A DNA stretch of 53,573 nt from Deltaproteobacteria bacterium (lineage in GTDB: Bacteria > Desulfobacterota > GWC2-55-46 > UBA9637 > GWC2-42-11). The stretch is taken from the NCBI GenBank assembly GCA_016234925.1, contig JACRNI010000033.1, positions 1 through 53,573 on the forward strand. Direction: 5' to 3'. A model generated the notes under the pieces. It was given only the letters and a program-made list of their open reading frames with translations, was not told where the DNA came from and ran no database searches. The position numbers and the translations under genes are program-made. Shown one piece after another: positions 13,799-21,615 of the stretch. The first letter of the stretch is position 1. The number at the start of each line of letters is the position of its first letter.

Positions 13799-14896
13799 AA
13801 AAGTTATATAATATTTGCCGCCCTTTGCTGCTAATTCATTTATTGCTGTATTGACCTCATCCAATGGAAATGAACCTGAAGACATGCCTTCAAGGTTCAA
13901 TTCCCCTTTTCTGTAATAATCTAATATTTTCGGTATATCCCTCTGCGGATTTGATGAACCATAGAGAGAGCCAATGAGCCTCTTTTCCTGATGAAAATCT
14001 ATTGCCGGGACTTCAAATTTTGAGAGCGGGTGCGGTGAGCCTACCACAACCACAGTCCCACCCCTCCTTGTCATTTCAAAAGAATCCTTAACAGTATCCT
14101 GAACAGCAACGCAGTCAAATGTATAGTCAACGCCGAAATCATCAGTAAGTTTTTTGACTTCTTCAATGGGCATTTTTTCTTTGTTTGAAATAGTGTGCAT
14201 TGCCCCGCATTTTTTAGCAGCATTCCATTTTGCTTCATCAGGTTCAACAAGTATTATATTTGAGGCATTTCTAATCCGCAGAGCCTGTATTATAGACATA
14301 CCTATTGCGCCGCCTCCAATTACAAGGGCAGTCCCGCCCTCAGTAAATCCTGCTGTATTAAAGACAGCGCCCATCCCGCTTACAACAGAGCAGCCAAGTA
14401 TTGATGCAATTTGAGCAGGTATATCCCTGCCAATTGGCACACAGCCTGTTTCATACACAATTGTATATTCGCTGAATGATGAAACCAGATTAAAGTGATA
14501 GACCTCTTTATCGCCGTCTCTAAACCTTGTTGTCCAGTCAGGCAAAAGTCCCTTGCCCCTTGGCCATGCTATTGTATGGCACTGATGCGTAAGCCCTTTA
14601 TTGCAGAAAAAACAATTCCCGCAGTATGATGCCCAGCTGAGTATAACCCTGTCCCCTTTTTTTACTGTGGTCACACCCTGCCCAACATCTTCAATAATCC
14701 CTATGCCCTCGTGTCCAAGCACAAGCGGCATATTATATCTTGTATGCCCGTTTATGGCATTAAGGTCGCTCCTGCAAAGTCCTGCTGCCTCCATCTTAAT
14801 CAAGACCTCCCTCTCTTTTGGAGGCATGAGGGTTAATTCCTTTATCTTTAAAGGCGAATCCTTTGCCTCAAGCACAGCAGCCTTTGTCCTTATCAT
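13787..14896 (-). CDS. zinc-dependent medium-chain alcohol dehydrogenase
   Basis: 369 residues, MDR superfamily. GLCRSDLNAINGH and GHEGIGIIEDVG hold the catalytic zinc ligands, CGNCFFCNKGLTHQC the structural zinc site, and ALVIGGGAIGMS the dinucleotide-binding loop. The substrate is unknown. The protein ends ITFSSR, where the final codons and the TGA stop come from the arm of the palindrome at 13672-13798, so the native C terminus may have been altered. The start overlaps the upstream methyltransferase stop by 4 bp. Confidence 0.88.
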   Translation of the reverse strand: MIRTKAAVLEAKDSPLKIKELTLMPPKEREVLIKMEAAGLCRSDLNAINGHTRYNMPLVLGHEGIGIIEDVGQGVTTVKKGDRVILSWASYCGNCFFCNKGLTHQCHTIAWPRGKGLLPDWTTRFRDGDKEVYHFNLVSSFSEYTIVYETGCVPIGRDIPAQIASILGCSVVSGMGAVFNTAGFTEGGTALVIGGGAIGMSIIQALRIRNASNIILVEPDEAKWNAAKKCGAMHTISNKEKMPIEEVKKLTDDFGVDYTFDCVAVQDTVKDSFEMTRRGGTVVVVGSPHPLSKFEVPAIDFHQEKRLIGSLYGSSNPQRDIPKILDYYRKGELNLEGMSSGSFPLDEVNTAINELAAKGGKYYITFSSR

Positions 14897-16149
14897 AAAT
14901 CCTTCCTAACAATGATGTTATACGATGCGGCTGAAAAATATATATCTCTTTCTCTGGTCAGGCTGAAGTCCTCTATGCCCCACCTTGCCGCATTGTTAAG
15001 GACTTCTGCAACAGATTCAGCGCCCTTTTTTACAGCATTTTTAAGTTCTCTTTTTAACTCATAGCCCTTTGTATAAGTTGTATAACTCTTTTCTTCAAGT
15101 TTAAATCCTGTTTTTTTCAAAAGCGGAAGCATTGTCTTTTCGCCAAGCGCCTGAATATGCCACGGCCATATTGCCTCGCTCAAGAGTTTGTCTTCAGGCT
15201 CTCCCCATTTGTATTTCGGACACACAGTGTATGGATAATAATCCTGTTCAGGCGTTGTTATTATGAGAACTCCGTCGTCCTTTAAAAGCCTTTTAATCTC
15301 AAGAAGGATTTTTTCCGGCTCTTCAATATGCTCTATTACATCCATAAGAATAACTACATCCAAACTCTTATCTTCAAAATCCTGTTTATCAAGGTCTCCG
15401 GATAATACCTCAAGGTTTGGTCTTAAACTGCCCCAGAGTTTTTTGACAATCTCAACAACCTCCGGAGATTTATCTAAAAAAAACATTTTATCAGCGTATC
15501 TTGATACAAGAAAAGAACCGTAGCCCATGCCGCCGCCTATATCAAGAACTTTCTTTCCTTTTGAATACATTGAAGCAAGCGCATATTTGCAGAATATCTC
15601 TAGGTCGTGGCCAAAGCCTTCAATTATGCCTAGTGTAGGCCTTTCGCCTGAAACAGTAACTTCATCTGCCTTTGCCAAAAGCACTGGAACTATTTCATCC
15701 CTGGTCTTTATTACATCACTGAGTATGGGCTTCCACGGCAGGTATGAACTCTTATCATCTGTATCCAGATTAAATGTTTCCACTAACACATCTTCTTTTT
15801 TGTAAAGGGATGAGTTTATCCTCGTTGTCTTTTTTGCAACTGCTGAACCAAAGAGAAAGGCATTGGCGCCAAATGTATTCAAAGGGAAGTAAACCACATC
15901 ATAGGGGTCTTTCATCTTTTTATTTAGGAAATCCTTGGATTTAGGGTCTCTTATGCTTCCGTAATATTTTTCATCCAGTTCATATATGCGGTCAAAGGGG
16001 TAACTTTTAATAATTTTATCAAAACCATTTCTCTGCTTTTTAAGGATGAGGAGATCCGGCTTATCTACCAAACCTTTATCAAACAAATACTCGCAGAGAA
16101 GTCGCGCCACTGGATATGCCTCTGGAAGCATAATAAGTTTGCTGCTCAT
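14893..16149 (-). CDS. class I SAM-dependent methyltransferase
   Basis: A 418-residue protein with an N-terminal region of about 190 residues of unknown function (MLPEAYPVARLLCEYLF) followed by a Rossmann methyltransferase domain. SAM motif I is KVLDIGGGMGYGSF, the acidic residue after strand 2 is in MFFLDKS, and motif II/III is LDVVILMDVIEHIEEPEKIL. The N-terminal region resembles nothing I can name. Its place in the locus suggests methylation of a sugar or lipid-linked glycan. ATG at 16149 is preceded by a GAGAAAG stretch, a plausible ribosome-binding site. Confidence 0.8.
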   Translation of the reverse strand: MSSKLIMLPEAYPVARLLCEYLFDKGLVDKPDLLILKKQRNGFDKIIKSYPFDRIYELDEKYYGSIRDPKSKDFLNKKMKDPYDVVYFPLNTFGANAFLFGSAVAKKTTRINSSLYKKEDVLVETFNLDTDDKSSYLPWKPILSDVIKTRDEIVPVLLAKADEVTVSGERPTLGIIEGFGHDLEIFCKYALASMYSKGKKVLDIGGGMGYGSFLVSRYADKMFFLDKSPEVVEIVKKLWGSLRPNLEVLSGDLDKQDFEDKSLDVVILMDVIEHIEEPEKILLEIKRLLKDDGVLIITTPEQDYYPYTVCPKYKWGEPEDKLLSEAIWPWHIQALGEKTMLPLLKKTGFKLEEKSYTTYTKGYELKRELKNAVKKGAESVAEVLNNAARWGIEDFSLTRERDIYFSAASYNIIVRKDL

Positions 16150-16152
16150 TTT

Positions 16153-16347
16153 TTATCTTTCTCCCTTCTTTATACCGTATATAACCATTTCCCTGCCAAT
16201 GTCGTGTTTTGCCATAGTTTTATACATATCCATTTTAAAATCATTTAATATCGGCTCATTCAGTAATATATCCAGCCTCTTTCTCTTTGCATGGCACTCC
16301 CTGCCGAGTTTATCATTCCCAACATAGTTGTCTTGTTTCTGCATCAC
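16153..16347 (-). pseudogene. 3' fragment of a duplicated methyltransferase
   Basis: The frame reads DNYVGNDKLGRECHAKRKR, then LNEPILNDF and IGREMVIYG. This nearly duplicates the C terminus of the methyltransferase at 18462-19430. The nucleotide match runs about 155 bp (roughly 16171-16330 against 18541-18693) and is visibly above 90 percent. No methyltransferase core remains, so this is the tail of a lost copy, retained when the intervening genes (16547-18190) came in or were rearranged. Confidence 0.8.
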
Positions 16348-16500
16348 AAACCTATTTTTTCCCTTATCTTACCCAAAAAATCCTCTATATCGTTTAATCC
16401 TTTTTGCAGCAATCTCCTGCATGGCTCCCGCCTGCAAATAGCCATATCGCCTGTCCTAGACCGCTCCCGCCGCCTACGACCATAGCTATTTTTTTATCAA
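16348..16500 (-). pseudogene. gene debris with a Rossmann-like fragment
   Basis: On the minus strand one frame reads LDKKIAMVVGGGSGLGQAI, like a nucleotide-binding loop. A second frame continues as CRREPCRRLLQKGLNDIEDF and ends in GKIREKIGL just before the methyltransferase tail. The two frames together look like parts of one broken gene. The family cannot be fixed from this much. Confidence 0.3.
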
Positions 16501-16546
16501 GATTGAATAATTCCTCCTGTATAAATACCAAACATATTATTGAAAG

Positions 16547-17743
16547 TTATACGCACAAAATCTCTTTCAGCAGCCGGTTGGCGCAAATAAGTTCTATATT
16601 GGGAAATTCAGGTTTCAGGTTATTATAGATTTCATCTTCAAATGCTTTGCTGGAGATTAAAACAGCATCCGGTTTCATTACCTTCAATTTAGACGACGGC
16701 AGGACATCCCGGTCAAATAAGGTTTTCCCATATTTCCTGACGTCATTATCAACAAAAGCCAGACAATTTTTAAAGTTATAGCCGAAAAACGAAGGCAGGA
16801 CAACAGTAGTATAAGTTCCAGCGCAATAAACAACTACCCGCTTATACTTATTAATCAGCGAACTAAAAACATTATTCAGTTTAAGTTTCATCTGCCTGTA
16901 TGAATCAATTGCCTCTTTTAATTGGTTAAGTCCTATTAAATCATCCAGCACATTGCCTCCTTCACGAGGCTGTTTAAATGCCAGCACCTTTATCACGGGG
17001 GCCGGCGGTTCAGTATCTATATATAAATCCCTCAAATGCAAACCCTCGGATTTTAAAAAACGTTGAAGCGTCAAAGGAACAAAATGATTGCAGTGATCTT
17101 CCGCAAGTATGTCAGACACATCCATATTCTTCAGGCGGGTATAAGATTCGGGGACTGAAACAGCCAAACATCCGCTATTATTCAACAAGGATGTTATCCT
17201 GCTCAAGACATAAACAGGATTTGGAATATGATCTAAAGTTACTTCAAGAAGGATCGCATCAAATTTCAAATCTCCAAAGTCAATGTCCTGAAATGAACCG
17301 CACCATATATGATGGCCTCTTTCCATGCCAATTTGCGGGCTGAGCGGCGAGATATCAACCCCGTAAGTTTTCCAGCCTCTTTTTTTAAAACTATCCAATG
17401 TTTCACATTTTCTACATCCTATATCAAGAATACTTTTGGGGGTTCTTGAAAAGATTTCATTTAACGAGTTAATAAAAAAATCATGGCGGGCTGGAAAATC
17501 TGGCACATCTGACAGTTCTGCAGGGGTCATGCCAAATGAGGCATACATTTTACTTAAATATTCTGGATTAAGATAACGAGACGCATAAATCAGTCCGCAA
17601 TCGGGACACAACACTTTTTTAATATCCACCTTGAAAAAATCATTTTCAAGAAACAGCGCTGCGCCTGAAAAATCTTCAACAATCTCCTGCCTTGAACTCC
17701 CGCATAAAAAACACTTCCTGTCAATTGATTGAACATCTTGCAT
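16547..17743 (-). CDS. zinc-finger SAM methyltransferase, C-methyltransferase type
   Basis: 398 residues in three parts. The N-terminal region has paired cysteines (CFLCGSS and CPDCGLIYASRYL), as in the putative zinc-binding domain of TylC3/NovU-like sugar C-methyltransferases. The middle methyltransferase core has motif I as SILDIGCRKCETLDSF and a later DAILLEVTLDHIPNP. The C-terminal domain (VVYCAGTYTTVVLPSFFG...LAFVDNDVRKYGKTLF) is the Rossmann-like C-terminal domain of that family. C- or O-methylation of a nucleotide-activated deoxysugar is expected. It lies between two remnants, so it may have arrived separately from the flanking methyltransferases. Confidence 0.8.
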   Translation of the reverse strand: MQDVQSIDRKCFLCGSSRQEIVEDFSGAALFLENDFFKVDIKKVLCPDCGLIYASRYLNPEYLSKMYASFGMTPAELSDVPDFPARHDFFINSLNEIFSRTPKSILDIGCRKCETLDSFKKRGWKTYGVDISPLSPQIGMERGHHIWCGSFQDIDFGDLKFDAILLEVTLDHIPNPVYVLSRITSLLNNSGCLAVSVPESYTRLKNMDVSDILAEDHCNHFVPLTLQRFLKSEGLHLRDLYIDTEPPAPVIKVLAFKQPREGGNVLDDLIGLNQLKEAIDSYRQMKLKLNNVFSSLINKYKRVVVYCAGTYTTVVLPSFFGYNFKNCLAFVDNDVRKYGKTLFDRDVLPSSKLKVMKPDAVLISSKAFEDEIYNNLKPEFPNIELICANRLLKEILCV

Positions 17744-17760
17744 TGTTTTACACCTCCCAA

Positions 17761-17934
17761 TTATTTATATTTTATCTTTCTTCGCTGCGCAAGGTAAAAT
17801 ATCTCAGCCAGAACAATGGTGGGGATAATAAGTCTTGAACTTTTTGAATCAAGCATATTTAGAGCATTTCTGCCAAGTTCATTGCTCTCTTCAAAAAACC
17901 AGACAATTGCATGTGTATCAACGACATATACCAT
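17761..17934 (-). pseudogene. truncated PIN-domain toxin (VapC-like)
   Basis: A 57-codon frame starts MVYVVDTHAIVWFFEESNEL and includes PTIVLAEIFYLAQRRK. These are the first acidic residue and the conserved Glu of a PIN RNase. Full PIN toxins are about 130 residues, so the C-terminal half with the remaining catalytic acids is missing. It directly abuts the stop of the upstream antitoxin-like gene, the classic VapBC layout. The product is probably inactive. Confidence 0.75.
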
Positions 17935-18129
17935 TTAGAATACCTTAATTTGTATTTCTGCCTCTTTAATTTCATCCATCGTAAAATGAACTTTACCCTT
18001 CCAGATGCCCTTCAAAGATGCAAATGTCTTTTCCACTTTTGCAGGATATTTAATTAATGTCCTTAACGCCTTTAATTCCTCCTCAAGACTTCTAACCTGC
18101 GCATTTATATTTTTAACATTTATGATCAT
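17935..18129 (-). CDS. small antitoxin-like protein paired with the PIN remnant
   Basis: A 64-residue protein from ATG 18129 (MIINVKNINAQVRSLEEEL), preceded by AGGGAGGTGTTGC. The N-terminal half is a predicted coiled-coil/helix and the C-terminal half reads GIWKGKVHFTMDEIKEAEI. Small proteins of this design precede PIN toxins as VapB-type antitoxins. The longer frame to 18180 is rejected because the ribosome-binding site fits 18129. The toxin partner is truncated, so this is half of a decayed module. Confidence 0.65.
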   Translation of the reverse strand: MIINVKNINAQVRSLEEELKALRTLIKYPAKVEKTFASLKGIWKGKVHFTMDEIKEAEIQIKVF

Positions 18130-18190
18130 GCAACACCTCCCTATTATTTTAAGTTTAGTATAAATTAACGGGTATGGCAAATGGAAATTT

Positions 18191-18360
18191 TTATAGAAAC
18201 GAGATTGCTTCGCTTCGCTCTATAACTCCTGCAGCGCCTGAATTTGAAAGTTTATTGGCGACTGTTACTGCGAGCTTTGGGTCATGCTGGTCATCTTCAA
18301 CAAAGAGTTCAATCTTTTTCCCAAGCACATCGCCCTTTTGCTCCGAAAATATATCATTAA
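18191..18360 (-). pseudogene. fragment of a branched-chain amino-acid ABC substrate-binding protein
   Basis: The minus-strand frame reads GDVLGKKIELFVEDDQHDPK and LAVTVANKLSNSGAAGVI. This corresponds to the conserved early segment of LivJ/periplasmic-binding-protein type 1 proteins (G-x-x-I-x-L-x-x-x-D-D-x-x-D-P). Everything before and after is missing. The 3' edge runs into a GAGCGAAGCGAAGCAATCTC repeat and the 5' edge into the doublet at 18368, so the fragment is framed by repeats. Confidence 0.65.
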
Positions 18361-18367
18361 CGGGGAG

Positions 18368-18420
18368 GTAGCCGCAGGCTTTATGCCTGCGCCAATCGCA
18401 CCCATAAAGGGTGCGGCTAC
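18368..18420. repeat. GTAGCC-type doublet (family 1)
   Basis: 53 bp, from GTAGCCGC to GCGGCTAC, with hairpins CAGGCTTTATGCCTG and GCACCCATAAAGGGTGC. A second short repeat, TTTGTGAGCCAAGGCTCGTGA, follows at 18434-18455; its relative is at 31513. Confidence 0.85.
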
Positions 18421-18461
18421 CGATTTTCATCCCCCTTTGTGAGCCAAGGCTCGTGAGGGTT

Positions 18462-19430
18462 TCACCTGAAAATACCCTTTGTGTCTCTTTGTGGCATGAA
18501 TGTTTCAGATTTACCATTATTTTCCTCCCCCCTCTCCCCATAGATTATCATTTCCCTGCCTATGTTATGCCTTGCCATAGTTTTATACATATCCTTTTTA
18601 AAATCATTTAATATCGGCTCATTCAACATAATATCCAGCCTCTTTCTCTTTGCATGGCACTCCCTGCCGAGTTTATCATTCCCAACATAATTGTCGCCCA
18701 TGAGCAAAAACATATCAATTGGAAACATCGCTGCCCTTTCAATAATCTTAAAGCCAGCCTTTTTTAATAAATTTTCAAGGCTATCGTAGTCAAAATAATT
18801 TATATGATGCGGCGGCGCAAGCCAGTATGGTTTGAAACCAAGTTTTTCTCTCAAGACCTTTTGAAAAGGGTTATAGTCATTCGGAACAACAACACAGATA
18901 ATGCCTTTATCATCCAATAGACTGTAAGCCTTTTTGCAAAGGTTTATCGGGTCAGGGATGTGTTCTAAAACCTCTGAAAGATGGATAACATCAAACCTTT
19001 TTTTGCCAAAATCCATCTCATTTAAAAAGACGTTCTCTATATCAAGTCCAAGTGATTTTGCATATTTTGCAGCCTGTTTTGACGGCTCAACTCCGAAACA
19101 TTTCCACCCCCTTTCTTTGCCTCTCTTTAGAAAAAACCCAGACCCGCAGCCTATATCAAGAATGTTTCTTCTGTTTTTCGCAAGGTGTTCTTCAAAAAAA
19201 TCATACCTGTCATCATAGACAGTATTCCACGATTCGATGTCTTCCACAGTGCGCTCAATGTATAAAGGTTTTTCCTCTGTGTAATATTCATCTCTATAAA
19301 CCTTGTCTAATTCCGCCTGTGTTGGAACAGGGTCAATATGCGCAAAACCGCACTGTGTGCAGTTGATGATGCTGTAGTCCTTTACCCTGTCTAATGTTTT
19401 GCCAATGTGTTTCATAAAAATTGGGTTCAT
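18462..19430 (-). CDS. class I SAM-dependent methyltransferase with N-terminal zinc-type motif
   Basis: About 322 residues from MNPIFMKHIGKTLDR. Near the N terminus CTQCGFAHIDPVP suggests a degenerate zinc site. Motif I is NILDIGCGSGFFLKRG, motif II/III FDVIHLSEVLEHIPDP, and APPHHINYFDYDSLENLL is typical of sugar methyltransferases. The open frame extends to 19553 but crosses a GTAGCC doublet (19440-19493) and the pseG tail, so 19430 is preferred; 19415 is also possible. The last 20 or so residues derive from a repeat that includes CATGCCACAAAGAGACAC. Its 3' end is duplicated at 16153-16347. Confidence 0.8.
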   Translation of the reverse strand: MNPIFMKHIGKTLDRVKDYSIINCTQCGFAHIDPVPTQAELDKVYRDEYYTEEKPLYIERTVEDIESWNTVYDDRYDFFEEHLAKNRRNILDIGCGSGFFLKRGKERGWKCFGVEPSKQAAKYAKSLGLDIENVFLNEMDFGKKRFDVIHLSEVLEHIPDPINLCKKAYSLLDDKGIICVVVPNDYNPFQKVLREKLGFKPYWLAPPHHINYFDYDSLENLLKKAGFKIIERAAMFPIDMFLLMGDNYVGNDKLGRECHAKRKRLDIMLNEPILNDFKKDMYKTMARHNIGREMIIYGERGEENNGKSETFMPQRDTKGIFR

Positions 19431-19439
19431 GGATCCAAG

Positions 19440-19493
19440 GTAGCCGCAGGCTTTATGCCTGCGATAAAACGCAACCGTAAAGGTTGCGGCTAC
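19440..19493. repeat. GTAGCC-type doublet overlapping the pseG stop codon
   Basis: 54 bp, from GTAGCCGC to GCGGCTAC, with hairpins GCAGGCTTTATGCCTGC and GCAACCGTAAAGGTTGC. The TAG stop of pseG (19490-19492 on the minus strand) is the TAG of the element's terminal GTAG. Confidence 0.85.
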
Positions 19494-20587
19494 CAGACCC
19501 CTTCGACCACTTTTGCTATCCTTTCCGCGCCTTTGCCGCTTATCAAATCCCAACCCTTCTGCCTCATCTTAAGCCACAAGTCTTTATTTTTTATAAAATC
19601 ATTGACTGCGCTGCATATATCCTTTTCAGTTACATCCTTATAATAACCAAGCGGGAGGTTCATTCCCAATTCTTTATATGTATCCATGTCCTTTTTATCC
19701 TCTAAATAATTGGCAACAATTATTGCAGGCACGCCTACTAAAGCCAGTTCATAAAGCGTAGTTCCAAGCGCGGTTATTGCAATATGTGAATCTGCCATAA
19801 TATCTGACAAATCATCTTGACCTCTGAAAAATAAAATCCCCGCATCATTCTCTTTTTCTATCTTATCAAGGACTTCATCTTTGGATGAAGCAGGGCCAAT
19901 AACAACCCTGATTTCAATCGGTTCTTTTATCTTTTTTAATACCGAAACAACCATGCCTGTAAGCCTGTTTGGGTCAGCCCCGCCCATTGTTACAAGTATC
20001 TTAAACGGCAGGGAATGATTCAAAGCCTTTTTTCTTGCATTTATAAATGCCTCATCAATGGGGATGTAATCTCCGCCTGAATAGTTTTTGCCTTTAAACT
20101 TGTCCCCGCAATCTTTAAGCAGGGAACCGTTCCAATCTATATCATCTATAGGAATTAGTGAAGGAAATATATTTACATCTGCCTCAAGCCTTGCATCCGT
20201 TGTATTGTCCATTAGTATCACTTTGCATCCTGCATTTTTTAGTTTCTGTAAAACCTTTGAGACATCCTTCTTTGTGTCAATAAATACGGTTTTGAGTTCC
20301 AAAATAACATCAGGGATATTTTTGAAATCCCCCATGTGCCATTTAAAACCATTCTTCTTAACCCTTTCAATAACAGCGCTGTCATTGTTTATTATAAAAA
20401 CAGGCTCGCAACCCTTTTTTCTCAAAGCCTTTGCAATTACAATGCATCTGCATACATGCCCCATGCCTATGCCAAAACCGCCTTCTGTCCAGATAAAAAT
20501 CCCCCCCCTCACCCTTCCCTCTCCCCTATGGGGAGAGGATTTAGGTGAGGGGCATTTTCTACCAAATACATCCGAAGGTTGCTTCAT
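19490..20587 (-). CDS. pseG: UDP-2,4-diacetamido-2,4,6-trideoxy-altropyranose hydrolase (PseG)
   Basis: 365 residues. PseG removes UDP from the 2,4-diacetamido sugar in CMP-pseudaminic acid synthesis, the step before condensation with PEP. The GT-B fold hallmarks are present: WTEGGFGIGMGHVCRC with the catalytic His, VTMGGADPNRLTG, and the late AITALGTTLYELALVGVPAI. The normal N terminus starts a few residues before the G-x-x-x-GMGH loop. Here about 25 extra residues, including PSPKSSPHRGEGRVRGG, come from a C/G-rich hairpin repeat at 20501-20553. The ATG overlaps the upstream stop (ATGA), so the insertion is probably translated. The stop codon belongs to the doublet at 19440. Confidence 0.85.
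   Translation of the reverse strand: MKQPSDVFGRKCPSPKSSPHRGEGRVRGGIFIWTEGGFGIGMGHVCRCIVIAKALRKKGCEPVFIINNDSAVIERVKKNGFKWHMGDFKNIPDVILELKTVFIDTKKDVSKVLQKLKNAGCKVILMDNTTDARLEADVNIFPSLIPIDDIDWNGSLLKDCGDKFKGKNYSGGDYIPIDEAFINARKKALNHSLPFKILVTMGGADPNRLTGMVVSVLKKIKEPIEIRVVIGPASSKDEVLDKIEKENDAGILFFRGQDDLSDIMADSHIAITALGTTLYELALVGVPAIIVANYLEDKKDMDTYKELGMNLPLGYYKDVTEKDICSAVNDFIKNKDLWLKMRQKGWDLISGKGAERIAKVVEGVW
20501..20553. repeat. C/G-rich hairpin (family 5) inside the pseG 5' end
   Basis: The inverted arms CCCCTCACC and GGTGAGGGG enclose CTCTCCCCTATGGGGAGAG. It is read in frame in pseG. Similar CTCACCC/GGGTGAGG units occur at 28070-28192. Confidence 0.8.
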
Positions 20588-21615
20588 GTTAAATTTACAA
20601 ACCTTCTCTTTTCTGACGACTCTTTAATTGCAAGGGCAAGTTTAAGCGTCCTCTTGCCTTCATCTAAATCTATTAACGGCTGTTTTTTATTTTTAAGGCA
20701 GTCTAAAAAATATTTTGTTTCTTTCACATACATCGCATTGATTTCAAAATTTACCTTTTCCTGAATCCAGTTCTTTTTTTTAACATCATATCTTTCAATA
20801 AGCCCTGTTGAAAAATCGCATCTTATAGTCCCCTTCTCGCCTGCAATAACCATCCTGTGCTGTCCTGCCCTTTGTAGAAAATCAGTGGATGCAGAGACAT
20901 AAAAACCTTTTTTCATCTTGAATATGCCGGCAACTATATCATCCGCATCAATCTCAAGACTGCTTATCTTATCAACAAATGCTGCAACTTCCTTGACATC
21001 GCCAAAAAGCCATCTTATATTGTCAAACCCGTGGATGCTTGTAAGCAAAACCCCGCCCCCGAGTTTTTTATGCGCAGCATATTCCTTTCTGTAATCCATG
21101 TTCGGATGCCAGTCAGGGAGATAATGACCGCCATAATAATTCACATGATATATTTTGCCAATAGCCTTTTTATCCAGCATTGACTTTATTTTCAAAAACA
21201 CAGGATGAAACCTGTAGCACATTGCCATCATTGCAATGAGTTTTTTCTTTTTTGCAATTTTAATAAGTTCATCAACACCATCCATCTTGTGAGATAATGG
21301 CTTTTCTATAAAAAGATTTATGCCTGCCTTTGCGCAATCCATAGCCATTGGCACATGCAAACTGGACGGGGTTGCAATGACAGCAGCAGTTATGTCTTTG
21401 TTTTCTTTTATAGCCTTTTTATAATCAATATAAATATTTTCTATGCTGAATTCTTTTTTTATTTTTTCAAGCCTTTCTGCAGATGTATCACAAAGGATAA
21501 AATCCCTAACACCAAGCGCCAGAAGATTTTTTAAATGCCTCTGCCCAATAGAGCCGCAGCCGATGATGATAAACCTTTTTTTTGAATTTTGCATTTTGAG
21601 TTTTGACTGTTGCAT
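20584..21615 (-). CDS. Gfo/Idh/MocA-family sugar oxidoreductase
   Basis: 343 residues. The N-terminal NAD-binding loop is FIIIGCGSIGQRHLKNL, the conserved EKP motif of the family is FIEKPLSHKMDG (about residues 100-111), and the C-terminal alpha/beta domain contains GGGVLLTSIHGFDNIRWLFG, which holds a likely catalytic His. Such enzymes oxidise or reduce hydroxyls of nucleotide sugars. The first 13 or so residues (MQQSKLKMQNSKK) are encoded by a run of NCAAAAN heptamers, so the native start may be shorter. The ATG lies directly after the stop of the aminotransferase, so the two are probably coupled. Confidence 0.85.
   Translation of the reverse strand: MQQSKLKMQNSKKRFIIIGCGSIGQRHLKNLLALGVRDFILCDTSAERLEKIKKEFSIENIYIDYKKAIKENKDITAAVIATPSSLHVPMAMDCAKAGINLFIEKPLSHKMDGVDELIKIAKKKKLIAMMAMCYRFHPVFLKIKSMLDKKAIGKIYHVNYYGGHYLPDWHPNMDYRKEYAAHKKLGGGVLLTSIHGFDNIRWLFGDVKEVAAFVDKISSLEIDADDIVAGIFKMKKGFYVSASTDFLQRAGQHRMVIAGEKGTIRCDFSTGLIERYDVKKKNWIQEKVNFEINAMYVKETKYFLDCLKNKKQPLIDLDEGKRTLKLALAIKESSEKRRFVNLT

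Noticed and set aside
18191-18541. A 116-codon frame considered as one gene.
   Set aside because: It joins a fragment of an ABC substrate-binding protein to a GTAGCC doublet and another repeat; no single family covers it.
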